Counted from the first letter of the stretch, positions 33,001 through 46,459 are shown. The stretch is 64,000 bases of DNA from Pachypanchax playfairii (GCA_006937955.1 SSNP01000424.1:1-64000); one strand, 5' to 3'. The notes: generated by a model from the sequence alone, not told the origin. Translations and numbers: made by a program.

Positions 33001-36000
33001 TGGTAGAGGTTATGTGAGACCTCCTTAGTTGGTGTCACTAAACTCAGGAACTCAGCTCTCGCCTGCTGTGTTCAGGTTTTGTGTGAAGTCTCCAATAATG
33101 TCACAAGGGATGCCAGATGATGGTGTTGATGTTCAGTGCAGTCAAATGCACCAGCAGGGGGGGGTCCCAGTCTGCAATGCAAGAGAAGAAGAAGAAGGAC
33201 ATTTCCTTGTTGCAACAGCAAAACTCACTGAAACATCACACAAGAAAAATATTTAAAAATAAAGAAACAAAGTAGCAGCAATGATGTACATAAAACAAAA
33301 ATGTGCATCGTGAAATAGAAAGTGACAGCTCTGGAGAAGGAGGGGCATCTGTGTGTGGATGGATACTGGGGAGCATCCTTACTGGTACCTGCTAGGACAG
33401 CACACTTCCCCCCCGCACTGGACAGAACACAGACTGATTACAGACTCCAGCAGATGTGCACCACTGGAAACAGCCGTTGTCACACCTCCTGAACCTTCAG
33501 AACATGTCAGGCAATAAAAAAATTACTTCTGTGGAAAAAAAACCCATTATTCAATAAATACATGTACAAAATCATGAGATTTATTCATGTAGTTTGAACT
33601 GAAGCTTAAGAATCTGGCTATTATCATTTCAAAAATAAACCAAATTGTGTAATTTGACAAAAGTGTTAAGGTTAAAGAGGCCATTTCACTCTTTCTGTTT
33701 AGCAGGATAACTCTAAAACGTCTGCATGGACTTTGATGAAATTTTCAGGAAAGGTCAGAAATGACCCAATGAACCGTTTAGATTTGGAGGTCTGCGTTCT
33801 CTGAGTGCTTTTCTAGTTTATTATTGGGCTTCTAACTATATTAAAGCAGATAAAGGTTCATGTATTTAATATACACATTCCTATTTATAACTTGTCCAAA
33901 GTCTTTTTTTACTTCAAGTCCATTTTATCCATACTGCCTTTATTTTTTTATGTAAATTTTCCAAGTGAGTGTAAAAACATTATATACGTAGACACACACA
34001 TTTTTATACACTTAATCAAATCAGCTACATTAAGGAGAACAGAGACTGAACTGTGCCACTGATACTTCTTTAAACATGTCAGGGTTTCAGGTGGGGTGGT
34101 GAGACAGTGGACCAAAGGCTGCAGACTTAATGTTTCAAAAAGTTAAATTTAATAATGTAAACAAAAGCCAACATGGGAATAAAAAAACAACTTACTCAGG
34201 AAACACAAAAATTCAAACCATAACACTCAGACACAAACACGCTAAACACATTCCTGCAAGTGTGTGAACAGAAAATGATTCTATAACATTTCAAATACAG
34301 AAAACACCTGCATCTTCCTTTTGTCTATAATTTCCTTACAGACTCCTCGTGGTATGCCAGTAAACTAATAAGGAACAGTTCTCTGATATCTTTAATTCTC
34401 CTCTTCATCCAGACCATCATGTGTAACATCTGTCCTGCTCTCAAGCCAGTGCTACACCACCTTGCTGCCTCAAAGGTGTCCATCAGCAGAGAATTCTCCT
34501 AATCAAAAATAAAGACAATAAATATTAAAATAGATGTTGGAGAAGTCAGAAACAGTGAAATAAGAAAATCTCACAGCTGATATGATTGAGGTTTACTCAA
34601 CTGAACTCTAAGTCAGGCAACAACCCCAGACCAACACAGAGTTTTAAAAGGTTTATTATAATTACTTTGTTATTTTCTGTACTGAGGGAAAACTGTGAGG
34701 AACGAGGGAGAACCACAACCTGGAGTCTGATCAGGTGGAGGAGAGAACAGGTTAGTTGTAGCAGAGAACCCGAGAGCAGGAGATCTTGAAGATGTGGAGA
34801 AAAAGAGCATCTTGGTCCAGCCTGGGCTTTGGGAGGAGGTTGGTAGGAGACAGCGGTTCTGAGGTTGACGGGTGTGCATGTGTGCTGCTGCTGAGATGAT
34901 GATCCAGCTGAGATGATGATCCAGAGTCTTCCTTGCGTGGGAGGTGGTGAGTGTTGGATGGTGGACAGACAGGTGACTGACCGAGGATGGTGAGATGATG
35001 GGCTGTCAGGTGTGTCCTTCCTGGAGCGGAGCAGGCTGACCGAGGACAGTCCAAGAGAGAGAGCTTGGTCGATGACAATGGTGTGGAAATCATCACAGAG
35101 GAGAAGACCAGGAGGGGATCTGAATGAGGAACGACAGATGAGTTCTTTTGGTCACAGGAAAAAAACAGACCAAGAGAATCTGTCTTAGAGAACCAGAGTT
35201 TCAGAGTTTGGTTTTGTTACCACGCTTGATAAATGAATCAGCAGAACCATGTGAAGTCAGGTTCCCGCAGCCGCTCCACTTTAAAGATGAGAACCCTTGG
35301 TGGGTCCCGATGACGTATCTCCTAGGCAACCGGGGCGGGACCAAGGCATCAAGGCAAGGTTCCTTGGCTTTGAGAAACATCCACACTGAGCGCTGGCCCT
35401 TTAATGACCGGACTGCTCCATTCTTAATGCAGGGGAAAACCGTCACACACCTGATTAAACGAATCGAAATGCTATAACAGCTCCCACAACCAGGCTAACA
35501 CAAAAAAGGAAAACGCACAGTAAGTTAAAACGTGAATATTTACATTTGATTTAAACAGGATTAATTAAGAAGACCAGTCGGAAGCTTTCCTCCCGTTCAG
35601 TTGCATGAATCTGTCCTGTTGCGGTCTGATCCGATGGCTGCTTCGTTAAGTTAACCGAATCAACATTACTGACCGGAAAACAAGTTCATGTTAACTTTCA
35701 AAATAAAAACATACAACCTATTAATTTATAGGAAGAAATGTATTACTTTAAAAGTTAGTATCTGATTGCCTCTTAATTTTATCTCTAAGACATCAGATAC
35801 AGATTCAGGTCCGAGAACTGAAAAAAGAACGTTTGTGTGCTTTAGAAGGCGAACAAAAATGACTGTCCTACATGAGGGACGTTTCGGATAGAAAACAGGA
35901 CGCTTATTGTGAAAAGCATAAGCGGAAGTTTTGCTTTACTGCACAGACTGCTGCTGATGGGCTCGGGATGCTGTCAGGCCGAACAAACGCACTGAGATAA

Positions 36001-36520
36001 CGGAGAGAAATGGCTGCAGCATCTTTTGTTTTCACATGCCTCAACTGAAGGTAAGAAGAACTGAGAGTCGGATCTGATGCTAATCCGCCTCTATGCCTTC
36101 ACCGTATGTTACCTTAGCCGAACTTTTTCTTCCGGTCAGTCGGTCCAGCCATGTCGGAACCAGGTCTATTGTTCGGCATACTGTAAACCAAGCTGCAGAA
36201 AAAAAATCACGTCGTGCAGCGGTTACCGTTTCAGCTAAAATATCCGGTTTTAAAGCTCTTTGGTTTGAAATACCGATTCTGGTTCCTGGCTGACTGTATC
36301 GAGCTGGGAAGAATCCCAGACATAGCGTTTCGTGCCGTGCAGGGCTTTACTGCTGTCTCGGTGGGGGGTTGGCATTGCAGTGCGCCAGCACCGCACTCCA
36401 CGCACCCGCACTGTGTCCTGCGTGTCGGCTGCTAACAACTCCTGACACAAAGTCTGACAGCTGGGCTGGCTGAACACGTCCCGCTTTAACGGTGATCGTT
36501 CCGTGTTGGGTTTAAAAAGT
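33001..36520. other. Long non-coding stretch
   Basis: No recognisable coding exon. ORFs such as 35148-35477 and 34752-35096 have no known domain. A word GAAG|GTAAGAAG near 36050 after a GC-richer segment (35900-36050) could be the donor of an untranslated first exon on plus, possibly of a distant gene; this is a guess. Confidence 0.25.
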
Positions 36521-36529
36521 GTCCAAATC

Positions 36530-36670
36530 GACTGTGTTCCGGTTCAACAATGTTCGGATTCAGCCATGTTCAGATTTTCAACCATGTTCAAGTTCAGCTG
36601 GGTTCAGGATCAGCCATGTTCAGGTTCAACAAGGTTCCGGTTCAGCTGTGTTCAGGATCAGCTCTGATCA
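36530..36670. repeat. Short imperfect tandem repeat (GTTCAGGTTCAGCCAT type)
   Basis: About eight imperfect copies of a 15-20-bp unit based on GTTCAGSTTCAGCCAT or CAACAAG variants. Confidence 0.7.
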
Positions 36671-36904
36671 ATCTGACTGTCAGGGTCTGACAGATATAGG
36701 TCTTCCTGTCGGTTCTAGGCAGCAGACTGGTTCACAGTGGTGCTTGTGGGATAGAGGAATAAACACTTCTCTACTAGAGGAACAATAGACTTGTCCCCCA
36801 CTGATTGTACAAAAGTAGATGTATTTTTTAGTTGTTGTTTGTCAGCTCTGGAAATTAATGTGATTAATCAAACTGATCATACTGATATAAGAGAGGTCTT
36901 CACT

Positions 36905-38720
36905 TTTTATCAAATCAAATCAAATCAAAAATACTTTATTAATCCCCGAAGGGAAATTAAGTGTTGTTGTAACTCAGTTCTTCTTCAGGGAGCCATTGTA
37001 GAAGGTTCTAGCTGTAAGCAAAAAAGATCTCCTGTAGTGGTCTGTGCTGCAGCGGATCTGAAGAAGCCTTTGACTGAAGACACTGTTGTTGAGTAACTGT
37101 GTTATTAAGAGGATGATGAGGGTTCTCCATGATGATTTTCATTTTCCGAACCATCCTCCTTTGGACAATCAACTCAAGGGACTCCAGATCAGTCCCCAGA
37201 ACAGAACCAGCCCTCCTTATCAATCTGTTCAACCTCTTCATGTCACTTGCTTTGATGCTCCGCCCCCAACAGGTGACTGCAGGTGTGATTACGCTCTCCA
37301 CAACAGACTTATAAAATATCTTCAACATCTTGCTGCAAACATTGAATGATCTAAGCTTCCCGAGGAACTACAGTCTGCTCTGTCCCTTCCTAAAAAAAGC
37401 AGCACAGTTGTGTCTCCAGTTCAGTCTGTTGTCCAGGTGAACACCAGGTATTTATACTCCTCCACCACCTCCACTTCTTCTCCCATGATGGAAATGGGTT
37501 TTGGTCTGTTGCTGCTCTTCCTAAAATCCACAATCATCTCCTTTGTCTTGTTTGCATTCAAGATGAGATGATTGTTTGAACATCAAGACACAAAGTGGTC
37601 CACCAATTCTCTGTACTCAGTCTCTTGTCCATCTCTGATCCAACCAACAACTGCAGAGTCATCTGAGTATTTTTGTAGATTGCACCACTCTGACCTGTAC
37701 TGAAAGTTTGAGGTGTACAGAGTGAAAAGGAATGGTGAGAGTACAGTCCCCTGTGGTGCTCCTATGCTGCTGATCATCTGGTCACAAGTACAACTCTTCA
37801 GTTTCACATACTGTGGTCTGTTTGTGAGGTAGTCCTTAATCCAGGTGATTGTGGAGGCCTCCACCTGTGTCTTCTGGAGTTTTTGACACAATAGCGGGTG
37901 AAGCAGGTGTATGATGGCGTCTTCCACTCCAACTCCACAGCGATAAACAAACTGCAGTGGGTCTTGAAATGTGCTTGTTTGCCTATTTAGGTGTACCAAC
38001 ATGAGTCTTTCAAAGACTTTCATGATGTGAGATGTTAGGGTAACAGGCCTGTAGTGGTTAGGGGACAATGGATGAGATGTTTTTGGTACTGGAACAAGGC
38101 AGGATGTTTTCCATAGAACTGGTACCTTCTCCTGGGTGAGGCTGAGGTTGAAGATACGCTGCAGAATCCCACATAACTGATCTGCACAAGCCTTTAGGAC
38201 TCTGGGGCTTACACCATCTGGACCAGCTGCCTTGTTCCTGTTCAGTCTCTCCAGCTGCTTCTTCACCTGACTGCTAGATACAGACAGGCGAGAGGTGGTG
38301 ACAAGGGAGACACCAGCTTCTTCTGATGTTGGATATGATGGAAAAGCACCAGAAATAGCATTCATGACTGAGGTAGAAGGTGAGACAGTTGACACGTGAC
38401 AGGGAAGCTGTAGATAAAGGGATGGTGGGAGGTCTGTTTGGCTTGCAGGAGAGAAAGATGTTGGGCTTGTTTCTAAACTGAACCTGTTGAAGAACATGTT
38501 CAGTTCATTAGCTCTATCCAGACTTCCATACAAGTGATCCTCCTTCAGCTTAAAACCTGTGATCTTCTTCTTTCCTAACCACACATCTCGTATATTGTTT
38601 TGCTGGAGCTTGTTCTCCAGTTTATTCCTGTACACCTCCATGTTGCTTCTAATCTTGATTTTAAGTTCTTTTTGTACACTTTTCAATGCATCCCTGTCTC
38701 CCTCCCTGAAAACTCTTTTT
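36905..38720 (-). mobile_element. L2/Rex1-like LINE, 5'-truncated, with internal RT deletion
   Basis: The 3' end at 36905 carries four ATTTG-type units and the 3' UTR word TTTCCCTTCGGGGATTAATA. The minus-strand ORF (38686-37583) shows KKQLERLNRNKAAGPDGVSPR, SLTQEKVPVLWKTSCLVPVP, YRPVTLTSHIMKVFERLM, GAPQGTVLSPFLFTLYT and a YSDDSAVV in place of the catalytic YxDD. The C-terminal part continues in another frame to 37130. Compared with the copy at 55.7-56.2 kb, about 34 residues holding the FSSAFNTIQP motif (first catalytic Asp region) are missing, so this copy is dead. Confidence 0.85.
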
Positions 38721-39279
38721 TTCTTGTTCAGCAGTTATATGTTATATAGATATAAAGAATAATCACTGCATTAATTCTTTTTTGATGAGGCTGCTGTTGT
38801 CTGACTCTTTTTTACCTTCCATTTCTGGAGTGCAGACCTCATTATGTGGACACGATTGATTGGCAATCACAGATCACATGATGGTCAGTGCCGCCACTGG
38901 TAGTCGCCTCCAAACAGTCAAAAGTCAGATACTTGTGAAAGCAGAATTTCTTTTCGATGCCAAGTGTCCATCACTGATGTGTTTGAATGGTTGAATTCAC
39001 AAGTAATCAGTCCCTCCAAGATTATCAACACAACTTTGGCTAATCCTCGTGAATTCTGCACATCCTGCACTTTTGTCCAATCATTGCAACTTTATTGCAA
39101 GTTAGACCAATCAAAATGCTCCTTCACGTTGCATGAAATCCAATGTCACATCATAAACTTCCTGTTTCTGTTGGTAAACATCTAGTTAACATGCTAACTC
39201 GAGTGCGATGTAGTGAAAGAGAAATATGTCACACTTTACAACAAAAATCGCTGCCAAGGACAGTTTCAGTTTCCTTAAG
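38721..39279. other. Unassigned stretch
   Basis: No gene or clear repeat recognised. Confidence 0.3.
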
Positions 39280-39287
39280 CTTTTCAT

Positions 39288-39487
39288 CAGGGGTGTCCAA
39301 CTTAAGGCCTCAAGAGCCACTTAGATGTTCCCCTGCTTCAACACACCTGCTGCAGATGAACAGTTCGTTAACAGGTTTCTACAGGACTTGCTGAGAGTTT
39401 GCAGATTTGAATCAGGTGTGTTTAAGCAGGAGAACATCTAAAACATGCAGGATTGTGGCTCTCGAGGCCTGGAGTTGGGCACCTCTG
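39288..39487. mobile_element. hAT-type MITE (200 bp)
   Basis: Ends CAGGGGTGTCCAACTTAAGGCC and the inverted GGCCTGGAGTTGGGCACCTCTG. Flanks CTTTTCAT and CTCTACAT match at 6 of 8. The inner arms ACATCTAAAACATGCAGGA link it to the palindromic MITE at 24035. Confidence 0.75.
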
Positions 39488-39815
39488 CTCTACATGATAG
39501 TGGTTGTAAATTATTTTGTACCTCATGCAATATCATGATCGAACATAAGCGGAAGTCATCAATTGACAAATATTTTTCCACCGCAAAACTCAAACGAAGA
39601 GTCTCAGAATCTCAAGAGCAGAGTAGACTTTGTATGTCTGGAGACTCAAAATGCAGGGTTAAAACCATACACACACAATGTGGAGGTTGAATAGTGTATT
39701 TGTTGTTTATATTGAAATAAAAGTGTTAGAATTTCAGAATTTAAACATTTCTAATGGATTTTTGTAGAATTATTTGGTGCTTTGGTGATTAAAAAAAACA
39801 ACTAATTAAAAAGCA

Positions 39816-40230
39816 CTGGAACTGCTCCGTTTGAAACCGTCTATAAAAGGGAGGGACATCTGATATGATATTTTAATCTGAGTTTCTGCCTTTGATGATT
39901 TGTTTTTAGCCAATCACAGTAAATCAAGCTCTTGTAAATCCATTGGGTAGTAAAACACACACATCGTTACCACTAAGGTAAGGCAAGAAATGCACAAAGT
40001 TCTTACCTTGGATCATTTTTCAATTAAGAAATCGTCTCTAGTCTTAAAACTGATTCAGTAGCTGCTTTTATGCGTACATCTACTGGCGCAGCCATGTTTA
40101 TTTTGCTTTGTCTGTCTGGTACTTGCTGCCAATCATACCTGAACACCCGCCCCAAAGCACAATGCTAACACATGATTGGTGCGAACATTTTTTTTACCGT
40201 AATAGACGGTTTTCAATGGAGCGGTTCCAG
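39816..40230. mobile_element. MITE with about 30-bp inverted ends
   Basis: CTGGAACTGCTCCGTTTGAAACCG at 39816 is mirrored by CGGTTTTCAATGGAGCGGTTCCAG ending at 40230. No ORF. The target duplication is not clear, so the superfamily is unassigned. Confidence 0.75.
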
Positions 40231-40324
40231 ATGTATGTGTGTCCCTGTATCGAGAACGGGCGGGGCTACACATAGATCTGACAGAGCCAGGTTAGGTTTC
40301 AGGAAAGCTTCGGAGGAATGTGGA

Positions 40325-40400
40325 CTTGCTGTTTCTTTAGTGTCTTGAAATGACTTTTGTTATAACCTGGTGCCATATAAATAAAACTAAATGAAATTGG
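40325..40400 (+). mobile_element. L2-type LINE 3' tail
   Basis: TAGTGTCTTGAAATGACTTTTGTTATAACCTGGTGCCATATAAATAAA is the common fish L2 tail type. Only the tail is present. Confidence 0.55.
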
Positions 40401-41220
40401 TGTAAAAGTGTTTGGATTTAATGGGGTGAGATGAACAGTTTTCTGGTTTATTTATTCCGTCCCCTGTAAAGTGGATGAGACATGTTAGAATGAGTTTTGT
40501 TAATTCCATTTTAAATAATGACTGTAGAATGATTCAAGGCCAAAGATTTCTGAATCTCTAGTTTTCTCTTCAGGGTAAAAACGGAACAATATTTCGGTTA
40601 AAGAAACCAAACAACTGAAGAACAGATAAGAGAGCTGTCTTAGACATCTCAGTGCTGCAAAGATGTAAATGATCCAAGTTCCACTCTGTTGGTTTGGAAT
40701 GACTTGACCCTTGATGTTGCTTCAACCATTACACCTAAAGAAACACAGTTAAACCACGTCAAGGATAATCCGATCACTCTTAAACTTAGACACAAACCGA
40801 AACACCAAACATTGTTGAACCTGAGTGAACATACCTCATTTTTGACTATTTTAAGTTTTTTTTTTTTTTTATAGTTTGATTCAAATTTTCTAATTTTTGA
40901 GTAATAATTCATAGTTAGAGATGTCATTCATCATTTGTATAAATTGTAAAAGATCTTACGCCTTTCCAAACTCTCAAGGACACTGTACAGGACAAAAAAA
41001 ATAAAAAAACAGCAGCTGCTAAAATAAGTTAGACAAGGGTAAAATCAGAGAGTTACAGTGGTTGCCAGACTAAGGAGATTAAATGGAAGGAGAATGGTTA
41101 CAATGAGTAGGCCAAGCAGAACACATGCTGTCTTACTTTTACTGTATTTGATGAATTACCTCAGTTTGAGTAGTAATTCCACTGTACTTGATAAGAAACT
41201 TTTGAAAACAACTGGATTTT
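40401..41220. other. Unassigned stretch
   Basis: AT-rich, no gene recognised. Confidence 0.3.
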
Positions 41221-41224
41221 CACC

Positions 41225-41545
41225 TGCTGTACAGTGGTGCAGATGGTAGAGCTGTTGCCTTGCAGGAAGAAGGTCCTGGGTTCAATTCTGCATGGAGTTC
41301 ATGTGTGGGTTTTTCTCTGGAGACTCTGGCTTCCTCCCACTATCCAAACATGCAAGAGGTTAGTTGGTGACTCTAAATTGTCCTGAGGTGGGATGTGTGT
41401 GGATGGTTGTTGGTGTATGCGTGGTCCTATGATGGACTGGTGTGTATCCCCTGCCTCTCGCCCCGTGACCGCTGAAGATAGGCACCACCTCCCTGCGACC
41501 CTGAACAGGAAGAAGCAGGTTGGGAAAATGGTTAAATGGATGTTC
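41225..41545 (+). repeat. Dispersed repeat with a tRNA-like head
   Basis: GTGGTGCAGATGGTAGAGCTGTTGCC...GGTCCTGGGTTCAATTC resembles tRNA A and B boxes. It is followed by CTTCCTCCCACTATCCAAACATGC, CTGCCTCTCGCCCCGTGACCGCTG and an end near AATGGTTAAATGGATG. This is a familiar fish family; a SINE origin is likely but not proven. Confidence 0.55.
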
Positions 41546-41609
41546 TCCTTTCCTTTTCATCAGGCAGTTTTAACTTCCTGTTAGAATTGTGCTCATTATC
41601 CTTACGCCT

Positions 41610-42240
41610 TGTTCACGCTGGCTGTGAGGCAGAGCGGGGCAGTGCGCTAGCCTGTTCACACCAGACGTTTATTTCTCCGCGCCGGTTCACAAGCGCTTCT
41701 GCATGTGTTCATTCAGCTATTTTTTTCATCATGGATGAGTAAATAATTAAAGAGAATTAATTACTCCTAGTATTAAATTGACATCGTCCATCTTGACTGG
41801 ACTTGAACTCCTCTCTCACTCTTTCCCTATTTATGTTTAGACATCCACAAACCGCACCCCTCAACGTAGTCGGCACAAAGTTGCACTTTGTGTGTGAGTT
41901 GTTTATGTTCATCTCTATAGTCTGTTTAGATACACAAATATAATCGCATTTGTCAATTGCGTTATTTTATTTTGAAGAATTGCTTTTATTTTCAAAATTG
42001 ATTGGATTGTCTCTTGTGTCTTAGTGTGACTCCCTGCCAGTATTGACAAAGAACGCTCGCAGCTTGCAACAACTAGACCAGAGGCTGAAATGATCGCTTC
42101 ATGCTGCGGGCAGGCCACTATGTTTCGCAGCATTTCGCAGCGCTTCGCGTCTGGTGTGAACTACACCACAGGTTAACAAGGTCGCCGAATGGAAGCGGTT
42201 TCTATTCCATGGCACTTCTGTGGCCGGTGTGAACCAAACT
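41610..42240. mobile_element. Candidate MITE (GTTCACRCYGGC ends)
   Basis: TTGTTCACGCTGGCTGTGA near 41611 and the inverted TGGCCGGTGTGAACCAA near 42238 form imperfect ends. A second inner pair, TGTTCACACCAGACG (41650) and CGTCTGGTGTGAACT (42147), supports a palindromic element. No ORF. Confidence 0.55.
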
Positions 42241-42439
42241 TTATACCTCCATCAAATCTGTTTTGTAACTGTCTTATTTTCAGAATGTTTTTGTCACTTT
42301 AAGTTCACTTTTTTTAATTAGAGCTAAAATACTTTTTACTAAATAATGCTTAATTTAATCAGTTTTAGTCAGTTAGACAACATTTTTCCACCTCAACAGA
42401 AAAGTTAAGCCTTGGACTTAGTTAATTATCTGAACCACA

Positions 42440-42790
42440 GTTTACCTAGAATCAGTGTTAGTAAGAGTTTTCTCCAGTTGCTGGCTGACTGCACATCATT
42501 CTGAATGACACCTGCTCAGTGATAACCTATACAATGTGATTGAGGAGCGTCAACCTCAGCCACACTGTTACTCTTGTGCTGCCATTATTAGTGGGTCTGT
42601 GCTGTCCTTCATTCCAGCCTTCTCCAGCCACTGGTAGGATTTACTGATATCAGGCACTTCCTCAGTCTGCAGGTCGTACATGCATTATCCCTCCATGATG
42701 GTTCTTCTAGCTCCTCTTCTTCCACAGTACGTTTGACCTGCTTGAGGCACATTTAGCAGTTCACACAGTCCCCCATTCTGAGCAAGCGCT
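42440..42790 (-). mobile_element. LINE C-terminal relic (unclassified)
   Basis: Minus strand YDLQTEEVPDISKSYQWLEKAGMKDSTDPLIMAAQEQ resembles a segment near the C-terminal zinc motif of some fish LINEs (..LIMAAQEQAL..). Frames are broken. The clade is not assigned. Confidence 0.4.
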
Positions 42791-43009
42791 GAGTGGCAAC
42801 AATTGAAATTAACAACTCAGTTTTAACAGGAATAAAACTCCTCTTAAAAAAAATGATCTTGATCCAGAATCGTCAAGTAATTATCAATCTAGATCAAATA
42901 TATCTTTCATTTAAAAAACTTCAAGAAAAGACACTTTGCAAAACAATCATGTGACCTATCATGTGGCATTATAATAATGTTTTAGGAGTTTTCGTCAGGT
43001 TTTAGAGCT

Positions 43010-43160
43010 CATCACAGCACTGGTGAAAGTTTCTAATGATATTCTAATGTCCTCAGATGGTGGACTTGTCTCTGTGCTTGTCTTGTTAGATCTCAGTGCT
43101 GCGTTTGACACTATAGATCACAATATCCTGATGAAGAGAAACATGACACTGAGATTTAGG
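43010..43160 (+). mobile_element. L2-type LINE RT fragment
   Basis: Plus strand LVSVLVLLDLSAAFDTIDHNIL, the first catalytic Asp region of L2/CR1-type reverse transcriptases. Only about 50 codons remain. Confidence 0.7.
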
Positions 43161-43604
43161 GAACAGGGATTTTGATGTGGCTGCACCCCACAATATAGTC
43201 ACATTCAACCAAAAAATGGCAATGAGACGTGGTGCATATGTATTTTTATGATTGTAAAGAGCAGCATCATGGTACTATGAAAAGTCATGGGAATAAAACA
43301 TGTTGTCAGTGGACTTTTTGGAGGCCTGACACACCTTCTTTGTTTATCTTTGAATCTGCTGCTGTTAAAAACACAGAAAACCTGTTAACATGTGGAACCT
43401 CATCCGGCTACAACATGGAAAGGATTGACAGACTTATAGCTGTGGGTGGGGATGCATGACCACTCACTGTTGGTGGAGTGATTTGTCTGGTTAATTCCGA
43501 TAACAATCTTTATTAAGTTATTAATAAAAGCATTCTGGGTTTTTTGCCCCCCTGTCTGGAAATAAAGCAATCATAATTTTTGTCCAAATGTATAGAAAGT
43601 AAGT

Positions 43605-43990
43605 AAGTAAAACTTTATTTATATAGCACCTTTCAAGATAGAAATCACAAAGTGCTTCATAACACAGAAGCATAACACATGTGAATAAAACCACTAGAAC
43701 AAATTAAAAGCAGATTTAAAAAGATGTGTTTTAAGCTGGCCTTTGAAAGCAGCAGCAGTGTCCACAGATCTCAGTGATAAAGGCAATGAGTTCCAAAGTG
43801 TCGGGGCCGCCACGGAGAAGGCTCGGTCACCTTTTGTTTTCAGTCTAGAGTGAAGAACAGACAAGAGGTCCTTTGCGCATGACCTCAACACTCTGGACGG
43901 AGTGTAGGGGATCAAAAGTTCTGAGATGTACTCAGGGGTTTGTCCGTGTAGAGCTCTCCATGTCAAAACAAGAAAAGCCTAAACAGATTG
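43605..43990 (-). mobile_element. L2-type LINE 3' end
   Basis: Minus-strand ORF with ALHGQTPEYISELLIPYTPSR, GDRAFSVAAPTLWNSLPLSLR and FKGQLKTHLF, the standard L2 C-terminus. The tail near 43610 includes the complement of AACTTTATTTATATAGCACC. Confidence 0.85.
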
Positions 43991-46210
43991 ACTCCCACTA
44001 GCTACGTAAGCATACAGCACTCACTGCAGTGTTCTGTTTGTGATTTATAATTGATTATATATTTATTTGAATGTTATGTTGGTATATTACAACTGTACTA
44101 GTTCAGGAGATATGGGGCAAAAGGAAGAAAGAAAAGAAAAACAAAGAAAAAAAACCCACCAACATATCAGGACTCTGATTTAACACCCGTAGAAAGAGAA
44201 AAACAAGAACAGAGAGACACAGCATCAACTCACTTGCATGTAAAACAATGATAACATAATTCAAATAAAACAGACACAAGTAATAACACACAATATTCTT
44301 ACTGTGCATTCACAACAAAAAAGCGCAGTTTTTGCGTAGCTGGTCACATGATCTTTTCGCACCTCAAAGCATGTCCAAAGTGAACTGGTTGCGCTTCATA
44401 ATGTGACATTTTGATGGGCATGAAGCAGAAATGCAACTTGTGCGAGGAAGTAGTGCCAGACAGTATTTTTACATGAAGGCAGTAGTCGATCTAGCGTTTT
44501 AAGAGAGAGCGGGACAGAAGGCGGGCTTGCTGGCTTTTGCGCTGCTTCGCCAGGTCAGTCAAAACTTTCAAAGTTGAAATGAACTTACCAGGTTTCCCGA
44601 TCTCTTCACTTATATTTCTCCTAGCTATGTCCATTTTATTCCTGTCTCTGTATAGAAAACATATCGTATAGCTCTGGGTGATAATCCACAGCGTTTATCA
44701 ATCGTTCCTCCATGTTGAATAAAGAATGAATGGCTTTGGCTGGACCTGCCCCAGTGAACTGGATCAGAGCATGACGTCATCAGGTTCCTGATTATTTGAC
44801 CAGGGACGAATTGACGCTGAAGTTGAGATTTCTCCAACTTCAGCGTCAAGTGCGACAGCACCAAATGCACAACATAAAATGCAACTTATATTTTCAGTTG
44901 CATATCAAACATCTATTCCGCGTAACCTGCGTCCACAGACCCTGAGCAACAGGACAATCAAAACTATGAACCGTGCCTCCGAGGACACCTCGGAGGAGGC
45001 GGTGGCTGGGTGGAGTAGAGAGGGGTGCAGGATGGTGTGAGGAGGACAGAGGATCATGGGAAGGTTTGATTCAGTCAAGAAGAGACTTTGTAGATATGTG
45101 TGCTCTTTGCCATGGACTGAACGATGACTGAGCAACGAACATGTAGGGCTTGTCCCCATTTATCAGAGCCAGTGTGATCAGCAGGGCTGGTGAGCTGAAC
45201 ACGTGATATTTTGTTGTACTCCTTGGGGAGAAGCCACCGGGGAGGATCAGGGATCAGAGTAGGTTTGGTGAGGTATTTTCGTGGCATCGGGAGTGCATGC
45301 AGGGATCACGAGCCTGGCACCCAGATGGCTGGAGGTCTTGTGTTGTTGTGGTGTTCATGTTCCATATTCCACCTTTAGGGGCCATTTGCCATTTTGAATT
45401 GTAGCACTTTTGTGTTTAAGGGTTAATAATAATAAAGCATGTGTCAGGTGTCTTTGCAGAGGAAGACCTCTGGTCCCAGGAGAAGGTGAGAACGTCACCA
45501 TGCCAGAATCTGCTCTTTAAAAAGCTCCTATCTACAGCTGTGGTTCTAATAATTGACATAATCATTTCTTTCGATGTTTCGGTTTTTGGCCTTGGGTTCC
45601 TCATTTTTCGGTTTCGGACAAGAATTCTCATTTCGGTGCATCCCTACTTACCATTATCAAAACGGCTGGTGTCAGTCGCGGGTCAAGAGACCTCCAAACG
45701 TATAATGTCCCAGAACACACAGTTACACACATCAAGAATGGATCAGAGCAAAACGCTGGACTTTCTGAAGTGGCTTTAAGAAATCACTTGATAACAGTAA
45801 TTGACTCTAAATCTTTTGCAACTCAGTATAGATATGGATTCCATTATTTTTGTCAAGGTCTTTTAGTTTGTTTTTCCAAAATTGTTATGTTTAGGCATCA
45901 AAATATATGATTTTTAATACATTTGTGATTATTAGAAGTGTAATTAGTTAGGGTTAGGGTTAGATCACTGGGGTTTCAAGTTGTTTCAGTGGTTTTCTTT
46001 ATAGAAGAAACCAACAATTAGTCAGTGTCTACATGTGAGGGAGAATCTGAGGTCTTATAACTCCTGTGAGGAAGAAAAATGGAACACATTCGGAAAAAAA
46101 CACATTAAATCACAAGATGGATCTGAACTCTGTGTAGTACTGCAGAAACTCCAGACAAGTGATGTAACAAGTGTTTCATGGTGCTGAGTAACGGTCAGGT
46201 GTTGAATTTC
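43991..46210. other. Unassigned stretch
   Basis: No gene recognised. 44330-44900 is rich in TGCG/CGCA words and may be an old DNA element; ORFs near 44905-45287 (minus) show no known domain. AGGGTTAGGGTTAG at 45950 is only two telomere-like units. Confidence 0.25.
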
Positions 46211-46211
46211 C

Positions 46212-46214
<3 letters not shown>

Positions 46215-46261
<47 letters not shown>
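46215..46261. repeat. (CA)n microsatellite
   Basis: About 23 CA units. Confidence 0.95.
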
Positions 46262-46265
<4 letters not shown>

Positions 46266-46459
46266 GCTCTTACATCAGCTTTGTGCTGAAAACTTACTTC
46301 AGTGGCTCAGATTCAGTTTTCTGACATAAACAGTTGTGACCAAAAGTCACGAGAAGGAAACGAATGTTGGTTTTCACTAAGTTTGCTGCTTCAGTGTTTT
46401 TAGAACTTTGTGTCAGTTGTGTCTGTGATGTATTGAAGTATAATAACAATCACTGTATA

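Noticed and set aside
41225..41545. A functional tRNA gene at the head of the repeat
   Set aside because: Box-like words are present but no cloverleaf can be completed; it is the head of a dispersed repeat.
45945..45965. Interstitial telomere repeat
   Set aside because: Only about two GGGTTA units.
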